From: Phoronis australis
Lineage: Eukaryota > Phoronida > Phoronidae
DNA: 64,000 bases
Assembly: GCA_002633005.1 (NCBI GenBank)
Contig: NMRA01000294.1
Span: 302,948-366,947 of the forward strand
Direction: 5' to 3'
The notes beneath the pieces are model-generated. The model had not been told where the DNA came from. It ran no database searches and saw only the letters and a program-made list of their open reading frames with translations. A program made the position numbers and the translations under genes. Every line of letters starts with the position of its first letter. Position 1 is the first letter of the stretch. Of the stretch, positions 45,485 through 58,344 are shown one piece after another.

Positions 45485-46665
45485 GGACTTTTTAGAATTT
45501 TCACATGGTTCTACGTTTGCGAAAAATAAATCACAATAGAGTCGAGTAAAATGCATGAATGTCAGAGGAACGTGCAGTGTGCCGTCCTGAGCGGTCATGG
45601 CTCGGTGAAGGCTCCGTCTTTGCTGCGCTGATTAAAGTGGCGTTTAAATCATATAACCAGTGTTTTTTGTTTTTTTTTAATTTTTTTATTCTCCCAGTTC
45701 AACATAAGTAAAGACAAAGGTCTGGGGTTCCCTTGCCTTACTTTACAATTCAATGAAATTGAAATTTACTAAGTTAAAAGTATACTTGAACCGGATTTTA
45801 GAAATACATTTAAAAAAAGAAAAAAAAACATACAAGACAGTGTAGTAGTATATGGCTCTGAAAAGGGAGAGAGTAATTTGGAATGATAAAATATCCTTAC
45901 ATTGCTATTAAATGATGCATTTGTGACCACCTGTTTGTAAATTTTTCCATTCGTAAATTTTTTGAATAAATATGTTTTTCACAGGAGTAATAACTGTTAA
46001 TTTCTTTTGTTAAGATAATTAATTTGGGGGTTTACCCTTGAGACGTTGCTTATATAAATGGAACTTTCAGAGACACAAGATTAAATTTTGAATTGGCTGC
46101 CTTCTGCGTCTGTTTCCAAAGAAACATATAACCACTGTTGGTGTACGGCATGTTTCCGAAATAAAACGTCACACATGCACTGACTGTAATTATAGACACT
46201 ACTTCATGGAAGAACAAATTAAATACCTCGAACGAAAAGAATACCACTTTCATCAATAGCACTTTCCTTGAAGATCACGTGGACTACATTGCCAACTGAA
46301 TTTGGAAAACGCAAGTGCGACAAATGTAAAATGAAAACGAAAACATTTTTGTTCCAAAATATGGTAGAACTAGCCCGATATACTCTAGGTTGTGCAAACA
46401 CAATTATTATACCGATTTAATGTTATTTTACTTATTTTTACCGCGATTGGTTAATTACTGGAGCAATCCCCCACCCCCTCTTCCTTTCCTACCACCATGT
46501 TTTGGCACTTTCCCGAGCCGATGGGGGCACTGAGTCTCAGACTGTCAGCTTTACTTCACTTTGGGGCCAATATCATGGTTCCGTGGGGTATGATGCTTAG
46601 GTTCAGTGCCGGAACAACACTAGATGACAGGTGCATCGGTAAGGCACACATTGCGTTCAAATCAC
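45485..46665. other. gene-free stretch with poly-T/A tracts
   Basis: Low-complexity T-rich run near 45661-45690 and A-rich run near 45811-45830. An open frame at 46497-46688 has no recognisable motif and runs into the duplicated segment. Confidence 0.35.
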
Positions 46666-47773
46666 TCGATTTGCCAGCAGAATTGTAAGATTTCCTGTAT
46701 TATTCTAAGGTGAAAGGCATACTGTATTGAAAAAGACACATACGACTAAATTTCATTCATGTCCAGTTTGTGGTTCATAAGAAAGCGCACGGAAATCAAA
46801 TGTTTCGTTCAGTAGAACTGATAGGCCAATTATAATCGATATGCTCGTTTTCATTTGCCTTTTTAACTTCCTTGTGCATATTGATAGATTCCATCCACGT
46901 AATGAGTCATAATTGTTTCTTTTAATTTTTGCATTACGTTTTCTAAGAATTTCATTTTTGTCTCCGAACACGGCTCTATACGTTGAAACATCAAACCCCG
47001 GCTATTTTTCTGTTAATTATTGAACGCGATTTGATCCCGTGTTAATCAAGGCAGGCTGCCATCTGCGGGGTTATCATTGATATCAGGGTCAGGATCAACT
47101 CACCTCCCCCCCCTCTCTACCCCCACTGAAAATTGGCCTCGGCCTTGCCACTCCAATGAGAATTAGTCCCTTGTCTTCAGTGGAAAGAATTCGTGGTTCT
47201 TCATTGACTGAGACCGCGTTNTCGATTTGCCAGCAGAATTGTAAGATTTCCTGCCTCATTCCGGTGAAAGGCATACTGTATTGAAAAAGACACATACGAC
47301 TAAGTTTCATTCATGTCCAGTTTGTGGTTCATAAGAAAGCGCACGGAAATCAAATGTTTCGTGCAGTAGAACTGGTAGGCCAATTATAATCGATATGCTC
47401 GTTTTCATTTCCCTTTTAACTTCCTTGTGCATATTGATAGATTCCATCCACGTAATGAGTCATAATTGTTTCTTTTAATTTTTGCATTACGTTTTCTAAG
47501 AATTTCATTTTTGTCTCCGAACACGACTCTATACGTTGAGACATCAAACCCCGGCTATTTTTCTGTTAATTATTGAACGCGATTTGATCCCGTGTTAATC
47601 AAGGCAGGCTGCCATCTGCGGGGTTATCATTGATATCAGGGTCAGGATCAACTCACCTCCCCCCCCTCTCTACCCCCACTGAAAATTGGCCTCGGCCTTG
47701 CCACTCCAATGAGAATTAGTCCCTTGTCTTCAGTGGAAAGAATTCGTGGTTCTTCATTGACTGAGACCGCGTT
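46666..47773. repeat. direct tandem duplication, about 555 + 552 bp
   Basis: The segment from TCGATTTGCCAGCAGAATTG to TGAGACCGCGTT occurs at 46666-47220 and again at 47222-47773, separated by a single N (47221). About ten scattered differences are visible, e.g. GGCTCTATACGTTGAAAC against GACTCTATACGTTGAGAC. Either a recent tandem duplication or two haplotypes joined end to end. Confidence 0.92.
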
Positions 47774-50700
47774 CTGCTCACAAAACGACGAGGTCCAGTT
47801 TTACAGGATCTTCAAGTCGTGAAAAACTGGTCAAACGCAATCAGGTCCCTTCAAACAGGATGTCTGAGGTTATCTGGACGCATTTTCAACAAAAACCACT
47901 GGTGTAGTAAAAAATACGATTTCATCAGAGAATACGAAAATGTATAGCGTCCCAATTATCGGAATAATATTCAGCTGTGCGTGTTGCTTTGTTTTCACCG
48001 TCACTGAGGCTCGCAAACAAACCCCCTTACCGCTCATTCGTGTCCGGTTAGACTATTCCGATGGTTTACTGCGGAACGAGCTATTTTCTGGGAAACTGAA
48101 CTAACTGCAATTGATATAAAGAGTGCCCTTATGTCACACTTGACAATCACAAAAGCTCACTATAGACCGCATGTTGACTAATCGGTTATTCCATTTAGTT
48201 CATTGGTAGTTGTCGGTCAAATCCTACAACTATTATATCCGTATAAGCTTGTTTATGACAGCTGTGGTATTACCGCGAAGCGGTGATAACGACTGGAGTT
48301 CCCAGGCCCCATCGTGGCACTAAAGTACAGTTTACCTCTTATCTCAGTGTCATTCCCTAAAACTGTTGTTAGTCGAACTAAGCCACCACAGGTAGGAAAG
48401 TAACCGTCACCAATACTATTAATTCAAAAAGTTAACACTATCCCGGCAGTGAAACCTGGGTGTCATTCCTTTATGCTGGGCGTACGGTGTTGACACGGAG
48501 ACACCATGAATAACAACAATACTCAGACAAGTTCTTCATGAAACTTTTTCGTGGAAAACAGATTTGGGAGAATTGTTACACCTAATGGGAAAAGTAGATA
48601 TTTTGGGAAGATATTGTGGGAATAGCTCGCAGCAGCTAAACAACAATCTCACATAATAGCTTGCGTTCATTCTTTTATTATTAATTTGTCGATCTACATA
48701 AATATTTATAGTGACCTGTGATGAATTCAATATCAAGACTTGTAAGACAAATATAATTTTATCGTTTTCAGTTGTTTATCATTCCTACATATCATTGCAT
48801 GTATCAGGAATGTCCTGCCAGTGCAACCTACCGAGTCCTGGGGGTGCCTTCCAAGTTCCATACGAGAACGCGAAAGGATTTCAAAGCACCTTGCTGGTTT
48901 CCACATGTGCCAGAACACGCAGGTATCGGGATTTTTTTTACACCGCCGTTTAGTTTCTGCTTGTCGAATTCCCAACAGGTAGCCCTTCAAGCAAACAAAC
49001 TGGCATGATTAAAGCAGAAAGTGTAAATGTGTCATGTTGCACAGATAAATCGATGCTTAATTAATTCATGTTCACTAGAAATGTCAATTCTGTGAACTTG
49101 TAAACATGGTAAAGAAACACAATAACACAGGAGCTCGATTACATTGGTCCTTGTGTTCAGGTGTTCTTAAAACTGTGCACGAGTAGGTAAAACGAAAAAT
49201 GCTTGTAAATTGAAACTACATCCGACAAGGGTAAAACCGGTGACAAGTAAATCAAAGCAACGCTGTGCGTTTGCAAGTTCAACGAACTTGAAACTACTCC
49301 TTTATTCAGAGACAGTGCCTAAATGATAGTGAAAATTGTTACTCGCAACAGTACATGCGCTTGCCTGGGATCAGTTCTAGGAATTCTAGGTAATTGGTAA
49401 TTTTTGTGAAAGTCGCGTAACTGATAGCTGCCAGACTTCGTAACTCGCACATTTAATTTCCTAAATTGCTATCTTACATATTAGACGATTTTGATGTCAA
49501 GTTTGATGCTTCATTGGTGAATGTTAAACTTCATATTAAAGCGATACTGCTGAAGATGGCGCTTTCGAACGTAGGCTCAAACACTAATTTGTAACGGCAC
49601 ATTAGATGGGTTAATTTATTAATATGTCAAACTACACCCAGAGGAGGGGACATTGAACTGTGTCGACCCTCTGATTTTTATGGACATTCATCCATTTTTC
49701 TGATGGCATAAAATGTAAATCGCATGATTTTGGTGCACATTTTTAGTTAACTGTTTTATATATCTGTAATATGCAGGTCGCCATATTTGCCGCTACGAAA
49801 TGTTTCGCTTTGTAGATTGCCCTCATTAGCCAAGAAATTTGCAGAGTGGTCCCATTTTTGGAGAAGAATTTCAAAAATTTCCAGTTTTCTGTGCTTCTAA
49901 GCCCAATTATTGTTAATTATTAAAAGTGTTGTGGAAGTTTTGTTTGATCATAGCTTTACTTAAATCTAACCCATGGCACTATCCGTGATGAAGTCTATGT
50001 CTACTGTTTGGCTTTGCTGCCGGGGAATCGGGTAGATGAGTACGCCTCCTACGGTATATTGATATGCCGTTTGGCAATACTGATTTTTGCTTGAACAACG
50101 GAGCACTTTGATATGTGTCGATTTAGCAGAAAGGGTCGAGTACCTCTAATTGCAGAAATCCGTATAGAGGGCTTAATCAGCTCTTGCAGGGGCTACTGGA
50201 CATAAAATATGCTTTCAGCATTCAGTGTAGTGACCTCGTAGTACATGACCTTTCAGTCAATTAATGGCTCGACGAGATGTTTCTTTTTTTCTCTGGGATC
50301 CTACTAAAAAGCAAGGTCAAAAAACAGTGCCCCGGGAACAAGCCTCCATTAAGTGCATAGTGATGTCTGCTAACAAAGCACCTAATGTTACCTTCGTTCC
50401 TAGCTGCTATGAAGACTCACAAGCCATCGACAACCAGTACTAGTAGAGAAAGATTAACACGAAACTGAAGCTAGTTCCGGCTAAGTTGGTATTCTGAGAA
50501 CTTCACGCCTGGGAACTTGAGACAAGGTTTGCGCACCGCTAAGGAGATTACCGCTTCGCGTCGCATTGCATGAGTGTTTTTTCCACCGAGTAGATAAGAT
50601 AAACGGGAGAGATAAGATTAATTTGTGCTTCATTCAGTTATGTTAAATATTTATTCATGGTATCTGCGACAGTGTTGAGGACAAATGAATGAAACATTTA

Positions 50701-51198
50701 AATTCGTAATGGGATTTTTCAGTTACATGTAGTAGTGGTTCCGTAGTCCTAAGGGTATAACCTATGCCTTCGGACAAGGAAATGTGCGAGAGTAATGATG
50801 AGATTACCAGATCCTAGCACCCACCTAACCGAGCTTAGTCGTTACCCCTGTCATTGATGAACCACACGTCTAAGACCCAGCGCTATTTCGCTGAAATTGT
50901 ACTATAGGCCTACTGTAAGATAGCGTATCAGGTTTCTTTGAAATGAGACATTAGATTTGGCTGGTTGCTTTTCTTCGAAAAATATTTTGTAAAGTGATTT
51001 TTTCTAACTAGAAAACCTTGATTAGCGAATGCATTACTAGACAACACTATAGTGATATTTCTCGAGTAATTGCATATTAGGGTAGTAGCCCGGCGAGATA
51101 AAACATTGTAAGTTGATGAAGCTACAGATTATATTTCACTGTGTTTGGCATAATAAAAACAGATGGAGTTGGTAAGCTGACTCGCATGCTTATCATGG
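47774..51198. other. gene-free stretch
   Basis: One exon-like interval, 48772-48920, has an acceptor TTTTCAG and donor GCAG/GTATCG but its three frames match nothing I know. Otherwise nothing supported. Confidence 0.35.
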
Positions 51199-51250
51199 TC
51201 GGCGCACGATAGGGGGTTGGGTGGAGGCTCATAGCCGCCCATGCTTATTC
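51199..51250. repeat. GGCGCACC foldback family, copy 3 (partial)
   Basis: TCGGCGCACGATAGGGGGTT is followed by GAGGCTCATAGCCGCCC. Only the first unit is present. Confidence 0.5.
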
Positions 51251-52212
51251 AATGTGATTGTTGCTATCGCAATTGGGTGGTGTGCAGCTGGTTTGCAATA
51301 AGAGTTACAGGGAAATAACATTGTAATATAAATAGTAATTAATTTTTGCATGGTCGGCGTTTGTAGATGATGCACATGTCTTCAGTCGCACTGTCGGCGA
51401 TGCATGTCTTCAGTCGCACTACCCTGTTCTCATCATGCACTGTAATTCTATTCTAAACAACACATTTGTTTTCTCGTGTTGTGTTCATAGGCCTAATCAG
51501 CTGTGAAATGTAACAGCGAGCCTATTGCAGATACATGGCACTGTATCTATTGGCGCTGAATTAAGGAATAAAACATCGTTTCACGACCCGGAATGACGTG
51601 ATAGACGGAAATATGTTCGACAAAACTGAGGTGGGTGAGAAAAAAGTGCATCTCATGAGGTCCGTAAGGGTTTGTAATCATCATAGCTAACACGGTCGTT
51701 GGCTCACGTCCCTGGGATCCGGATGCACATTTACGCATCGACTCAGCTGATGGATGAAACACAAGGTTTGAGTATCGCCTCGTATAGGTGTCCCTCTCAT
51801 GGACATGACACTCTCAAAAATCCCGTTGACATGCTCTTTTTTGGAGCTTACACGGACATTTTATTTGTCTTTGAAACTCGTAGTTGGGCACCTTTTTATG
51901 ACAATCTAGAGTCCACCTGTGCGCCTAAACAATATCCAACACCTACCACACAACTGACCTATTGCCAGGATTTTGAGTAACGGCTGAACTGACCATTTAG
52001 AACGCAGCATTATTGGCACACCTTCGTTTCCAAGCTGCCATTTTACCCGACAAACAACATGTTGCTGGGTAAAACATATTGTTTGTTACTCGACATTACG
52101 CAAAGGGGCGGAGCTTGCGATAGGTCAATTCGCAGTCCTCGTCAAAACAAGTAAGAGCCTTCAGTAGAACTCAGTAGGCTCTGCTCTCTCGTGCAGAGCT
52201 CTTTGGTACAAT

Positions 52213-52378
52213 GAGGCTGTAGGACAGGGTAGCTCACACACACAAGAAGGCTGCGGGACAGGATACCTCATACACAAGGAGGCTGTGGGACAGGGTGGAT
52301 CACTCACAAGGACTGAACCTTATTTGGGACAGGGTGGCCTCACACACAAAGAGGCTGTGGTACAGGGTAGCTCACACA
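52213..52378. repeat. about 33-bp minisatellite, five units
   Basis: Units of AGGCTGTGGGACAGGGTAGC+TCACACACAAG start near 52213, 52248, 52280 and 52352, with one diverged unit between the last two. Confidence 0.8.
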
Positions 52379-53953
52379 AAACATGTTTGCCCTTTTTGTT
52401 AATTGTAACGAAAGTTTTGCGAAACACTTGGATTTTCAATGAATTACTAAACACGAGTAACGGATCTCCACCAAGCTTTCGTAGGAAGACGATAACTCGT
52501 CATGAGATCCTATCAATTTCTGTTCAAATTAGCATGGTATGACATGATCTGATATCATTTCTTAGAAGATGAAAGGTAGGCCGAAGCTTACGTCATTACT
52601 GGGCACGATCGTGTTCTCATTTTAATATTAGATCACCACCACGAAAATCAACTTTAGAATTGGATGACTTGCCGTTAAGAAACCATGCAGTCTCAAATTG
52701 TTTCGAAGTCAAATAAGAGGTGATTCCAGAGGCTCGTGAGACTGACAGTTTTTTTGATTTTTTGAGTCCAGGGTATGCTAATAAATTTGTTTGCCTGCCT
52801 TTGTGGGCATGTCATTTTACGACCAGGGCAGTCCGAAGATATCACTATACGAACTACATATATCAAAATTCAGCCAGATAAATTCACTCCTCATCTGAGT
52901 GAAGAACAAGTGGCGACCTTAGCGGTGAACGGCTTAAGAAAACAAATTTTCACTTTGAAGGAAAGCGGGTTTAAAAAGTAGGAGCAATCAGAGAAGTTTA
53001 CAAAAAGTAAGAGGTGGTAACGGTTCCTCAAATTTTTATTTGTGTTGTATTTATAAATTCAGTTTCACTGTCGTTTTGTACTCATGTTCCTCGGGCGACC
53101 TAAAACGTTTTTAGCCTGATATCGATTTCTTAATTGCATTTTCCCTTATTGTGAGTGCACCTGTTTCTTAGAAAAGGATTTTCTTTCAATGTTGAATTGA
53201 ACCCTCCCAGATCGAGCATACAGTGAACTGAGTTTAAATATTACTCAGTTGTTGATTTTAGTGATCACCGATAGGAGTGCTACGAGATTTAACATATAAA
53301 ATTCGAGAAACAATTACTTTCGATTTTTCATTTCATCAAAGATATCACTAAATGAATATTGAAAAAGGACAATTATAAATTGAGAATCACAAGATGACAT
53401 CTTATGAATTGTATCCCGGCAAGATGTCTATAATCATATAAGACTAAAAATCAAAAAGAACTGGCACGTGTTCGCGGGTTGGAAAAAGTCGTATGGTGAA
53501 ACTAGCCTATTTTGTGTATTTGTCAAGTGCTGGATTTGCATTTTAAACGAGTGTTATGGCTAATTTTGAGGGACATTTTTCCTATAGGCATATTAAATTC
53601 AGTCTTGTAACAATTAAAAAAACCATGAAAACGAAGAGGGTGTGTTGTAACAAACCCATATAAACAAATTGTTCCTTTACTATCGCTCATTGTTTATCTA
53701 CAGCGCTCACGAATTCAAACAAGAAAACCAGCCGAATTCGCACACATTCACAAACACGACTGACTGGATGTCACAGTTAGCGAACTAAAGACGACCCAAA
53801 CATCTTCACGGGCCTCTCTGGTTTCCTGTGTGCCCACTAGGAGGAAGTTCCCCTTCCCCTAGCGGTCACGCAGAGAACCAGCGAGGTACACAGGCTGACT
53901 ATACGCTAAGCACTATTTGTGTTGGTGCAGCTTGGAAAATGACAAGATTACAT

Positions 53954-54087
53954 GAGCGGCGCACCATAGGGGGTTAGGGGCTATAACCCCCACGATTTTC
54001 AATGCTACGCCGACCATGGTTTATGGGCGGTGCACCACACGGGGGCTGGGGGGCTCATAGCCCCCACTTTTTTGAAATGCTGCGCCG
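53954..54087. repeat. GGCGCACC foldback family, copy 4 (two full units)
   Basis: Unit one begins GAGCGGCGCACCATAGGGGG and ends AATGCTACGCCG. Unit two begins GGGCGGTGCACCACACGGGG, contains GGGGGCTCATAGCCCCC and ends AATGCTGCGCCG. Unit ends are inverted complements. Confidence 0.75.
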
Positions 54088-55485
54088 TACCATTGTCATA
54101 TGTAACAAAAGGCGAAAAGTGTGTAACAAGTTTGCGACAAACACTCTTTGATGGAGTTTTTCACAGTGTCATATCATTGCTTTTAAAAATCCACCTCACC
54201 CATTTAGCCTGTCTCTTATTGTGGGAAATGGAATAATACTTTTACTCTCATCGAATCTTATTGTACCCGTGACAGGAGTTTTATTTCCCTTACCAACTCA
54301 AGTCACAGGCAATGAGTGACTTTTGAGTTAACATTTCTAGTCTTGGCCCATCCGAATAAATAATAGACATCCTATCATTGCCAGGAGAGCAATCCCCAAA
54401 GAAAAAGTCGAGTCTTTTAGTATGTTTTAACGTATCTACGACAAAAACTTGTATATCTTAGTAATGGATAAAATGAATGTCATGCTAGATTCGTAGTTTT
54501 TTAGTTTTCATCATAAATTATAGACAACGGCGTATGCCTTTTGAGTGAACAATTCTCGCTGTCCATATCAAAATCCGAGCAATTAATCAACACTGACACT
54601 CGAAAGTCGAATTAATATTTTTGTTTGTCATTTTTAAAATATTTTTGAAGAAGCTATTGAATAATCTGAAATTAACTAAACCGAGATAACAATGAGTAGT
54701 ACAGATTATGTTGAAATTCGCCCACAGACAAGTTGCACGAGTTATATCGATAAAAATCAAATAATAAAATCAATATAATCTAAGTTACGTTTGATTATTG
54801 ACAATTTTTAACAAACAGATGGAGAAAACAACATGAAAGTACTTGAAGATGCTTTAACGTAAAGTTTGAGGCTACTGACATCCCAATATCAGAAAATTTA
54901 AAAAATTGTCCCGATTTCCTGTCCAATCCCCGGTGGGGTCCCTGTTTTAAAGGTCGGCTACGGTCAGTGTTTTAGAGGTCGGGGTTCGTGTTTTTCGGGA
55001 TGGTTAACTGTTTTGAAGATGCGGAACTCTGTTTTCGACTCCGGAATATTTATTTTACACCGAGATTGCTGGGGCAACGTTATGTTCATCGTGCACAATG
55101 TTTGTCCTTTCTTCACATATAGTCCAGTTGTCATTTTGCCGGCAGGGGCTAAAGGCTACTCATTTGTATATTGAGGTCTGTGGCTCCTGGGAGCATCTTC
55201 ACGCGGTCTGCAGTGATCGGAAATTTTGTTTTTCTGCGTTTTTTTTCCAAAAAACACAATTTATTGCAAAATATTCCTTTGCAGTAGGCTTTTCTCTGCG
55301 CCCTGAGACTTGCACACAAGGCTCGCGAGACGAGCGACTTAGAGAACTCGTCAAACTAACACTTAAAAGTGACACCTGGTGGGAAATGCGAGCTGACGTG
55401 GCTACCAGCCATATTGAAATTCTCCGATGGGAGACTACTGACAGTAATCGAAAAACATCTCTCTTTCATTGATATTTGACATCTT
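54088..55485. other. upstream region of TM9SF3
   Basis: Presumed promoter and 5' UTR lie in the last few hundred bases. Short GTCGG-type iterations near 54920-55040. An open frame at 55098-55472 stops just before the gene's ATG, is out of family and probably noncoding. Confidence 0.4.
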
Positions 55486-55581
55486 ATGTCATCAAGCACC
55501 ATGAGCAGTAATGCCTTGTTGTGGGTTTGCATTATTCTATTTTTCTCATCGACAGCCACTGGGGATGAACATGAGCATGTC
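55486..55581 (+). CDS. TM9SF3: TM9SF3 exon 1 (signal peptide)
   Basis: Encodes the first 32 residues of a nonaspanin (transmembrane 9 superfamily) protein of the Golgi/endosomal system. ATG at 55486-55488, with a second in-frame ATG at 55501. A hydrophobic core (ALLWVCIILFFSSTATG) is a clear signal peptide. The mature N-terminus DEHEHV continues in exon 2 as [10 protein letters not shown], matching the TM9SF3-specific DEHEHxYxDxEEVVLW start. The donor is GTC/GTAAGT, phase 0. The first ATG is chosen as most upstream in frame. Confidence 0.9.
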
Positions 55582-55857
55582 GTAAGTTATACACTTAAAT
55601 CTTATTGAATCGTTGGTTAGGTTGTTATGTTGCAAAATTTGTGTTAGACATTTTAATATAATGACAAAGAGTATGGAACTAGTACTTCATTTAGTTGACT
55701 ATAACACTGTCATTGACTCATGAACATTGCTGATATTGAACAATACTCTCTTTATCCTGGAAATGCTACTACTACTGCCAGCCGCCAAGTGCAAGAGAAA
55801 TTTACAGGCGTCCTAGGCAATGACCATCGCCTCTGTTGGCCCGACCGGAGGCGATGC

Positions 55858-56722
55858 AGCTCCTATAGGCGCTCCATACGCCGGAAGCTTTTCGGCGAAT
55901 TATGCCTCGCACCGACTAAAAGATCAAAGTCACGTTGTTATAAATACCTTTTGCGCATAGAGGAACACCTTGGGAGGTTGTCAATGTGTTTAATTCCTTT
56001 TAACTTGAACAAATACTTCCGTTATCGAACTTTTTGTTCGAGCAGTGATTCGTTCAGTTCCCAAAATCATGAACTCACCATTTTTATACTGCGTACGCTC
56101 CAATTTTCACCGCGCTCGCTAGGTGATGTGACTTCATGACCTCAATCTTTAAATAGGCCAAAGATGAGCCATTGCGGTCTTGTCAGTCAAATGTTTGTTT
56201 CCAAAATGCCACCACTACTTGTCTTTGATTGGCATTACTTGAAACTGATTGTATTTCAATGAATTATTGTTTGTATTTGATAAAAATAAATGCTGTTGAT
56301 TTGACATTTGATAGTCTTTGTGCACATATTTGACAATTTAATGTTTAACAACACGGCAAATGCACGGCTGGTTCCCGGCAGCACGTACGCAGAGGGCGGG
56401 GACTTCAGCTTTCAAAGTTCGCCAGTAGGACCGCAACTTCTGACCTTCGGCCTGGTTAAAAGAATGAGGTCATATCTCATGGCGTGTGCCGAGTGAAAAT
56501 GGTGAGTTCACGATTTTGGGAACTGAAATAGGGACTGCTCGAAGAAAAAGTTTGATAACGGGAGTATTTGTTCAAGTTGGAAGGAATTAAACACATTGAC
56601 AACCTCATAAGGTGTTCCTCTATGCGCAAAAGGTATTTATAACAACGTGACTTTGATGTTTTAGTCGGTGCGAGGCATAATTTGCCGAAAAGCTTCCGGC
56701 GTATGGAGCTCCTATAGGAGCT
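55858..56722. mobile_element. foldback element with two 227-bp arms, in TM9SF3 intron 1
   Basis: Left arm 55858-56084 and right arm 56496-56722 are inverted copies, equal in length with scattered substitutions, around a 411-bp unrelated centre. The right tip is a perfect 20-bp palindrome (GGAGCTCCTATAGGAGCTCC, 56705-56724). Just left of the left arm is a 9-bp-stem hairpin (CATCGCCTC/GAGGCGATG). Both arms keep the same open frame read toward the centre (RRKLFG, CLAPTK, LLRIEEHL, RLSMCLIP), yet no family is recognised. Confidence 0.85.
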
Positions 56723-57029
56723 CCCGTTTACACAATGGAACAACTCGTTCCGTGTCAGCTGATTCGCGTCAACTTTTGAAGTGTAAACGGCACTTAATTT
56801 AAAAACAATTAATTAAAATGTGTTTTTGTTACAGTGATTAGTAATCTTTTAAGTTTTATTTCTCATCAAAATACAGCTAGGTACCACTGTGTGTTAATCT
56901 TCCATAAACCTCGAAATTGCACACAGCCAGGGTAGTTCTACTCGTCACCACGCCCTGAAACTTGTGCTAAAGACTGGTCGGGGTGCATGCAAAATCTGTG
57001 AATCAACTGACACTCACCTTGCTCGTTAC

Positions 57030-57180
57030 AGCCGTTTAATAATAATGATAATGATGATGATGATGATAATAAATAAGTTTATTTATAGAAGATAAAAACA
57101 TGTTAAGTGTAAAACTTATCTACCACATGGTCCTCGAAATTACAATAAATAGATAAATAAAATAAATAAATAAGATGAAC
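57030..57180. repeat. (AAT/GAT)n and AAATA-rich low complexity
   Basis: TAATAATGATAATGATGATG-type run near 57040-57070 and an AAATAAATAGATAAATAAAA tract near 57144-57175. Confidence 0.85.
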
Positions 57181-57926
57181 AATGATATGAATGAAAAATG
57201 AAATGAATAAGTAAAGTTAATTAATATATACAATTTTTGACATGCATGCAGATATAAGTGAAAAACAATCTTAATAAAGTCACTTTCTTGCATAATTCTT
57301 CGCCTTTTGTAACAGTCAAAAGTATTTCGTCGTTATGAAAACAGTACGCTCGTGTCATGCGCACGTGCCATTTTCTAAACTTTTGTGACATCTCTCGGGA
57401 GATGATGACAGTTGTGCAGAAGCAAATTTGATTCTGGAATTCGGTTTGATTGTATTAAAATACTAAAAACTTGTAACTAAATGAAGCCAGTTCCGAATTT
57501 GTTGTCACATCTGCGCAACCTTGTGGAAGAACAGTTGATTGAAGAATCTATGGAAAAAGAAACTGACCAATAGGTGATGCAATATTTCATGGCGCTGAAA
57601 GCTGTCGCTAAAGATCGCTCCACAACTTAAGCTGCAGAATAACAGTTGAACGCCATATCTTCCAACACCATTAAATAATTTAGTCTACTCAAGGAAGACT
57701 ATAGTTTTTAATGACACTATTTTTGTGTCAGATTTTATCTGGCCAGTTTTTTACCCACTTTGGTGCAAAGCTGTATACTGTACCAAGGCTAAGCATAGGC
57801 CTACTTGTGATGATTTCGTACAAAAGGTCAATCAGTACATTTTATTTAAAAACATTGAATTAGTAGCGAAAGACCAATAAAGCTTAAATACTGCAAAAGT
57901 TTGAATCATTCTGAATTGATATCTTG

Positions 57927-58344
57927 CAGGGCTTGGAATTTTCCGCGGAAACGCGGATTTCCGCTTTTTTGAAATGTGCTTTCCGCTTTTTTTATAATAT
58001 TTCCGCGTAAAAAAATCGGATTTGATATGAAATTTCCGCGGAAAATTCCTTTCTTACCGCGGCGTTGCAGACGACGTTGGTGTGATTTTCAATGGCGGCT
58101 CGTGTTATTGTTAAGCGCGGCGACAAATACTACCGCTCTGCAGCCAAATTTGTGTGGGTTGGGAGTGGACGGGCGAGCGAAAAGGACGCAGACGCATGCT
58201 ACTGATGGTGGTAACGTTTTTTTCTAGTCCTCCCGATTTTTGTCGTGGAAAGATTCACATTGACCATTTCAAAGGTTGGTTATCGGGCATGATTTGGGCC
58301 GTAAAAGTTTCCGCGTTTTTTGTCATTGGTCATTCCAAGCCCTG
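57927..58344. mobile_element. 418-bp hAT-like MITE in TM9SF3 intron 1
   Basis: Perfect 13-bp terminal inverted repeats CAGGGCTTGGAAT and ATTCCAAGCCCTG; CAGGGCTTGGAA ends are widespread in animal hAT-type elements. TTTCCGCGG/CCGCGGAAA motifs fill the subterminal regions. Flanks share only ATCTT (57921-57925 region and 58345-58349), so the 8-bp duplication expected for hAT is not intact. Short ORFs inside are not transposase. Confidence 0.75.

Noticed and set aside
46497-46688. 63-codon ORF
   Set aside because: No motif; its end belongs to the tandemly duplicated segment.
48772-48920. Exon bounded by acceptor- and donor-like sites
   Set aside because: No frame matches a known protein and no neighbouring exon is seen.
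55098-55472. 124-codon ORF before TM9SF3
   Set aside because: No motif, ends just before the true ATG; likely promoter or 5' UTR.
55720-56743. Protein-coding gene in the inverted-repeat arms
   Set aside because: Both arms keep a frame, but it has no known family, no splice context and lies in a TM9SF3 intron.
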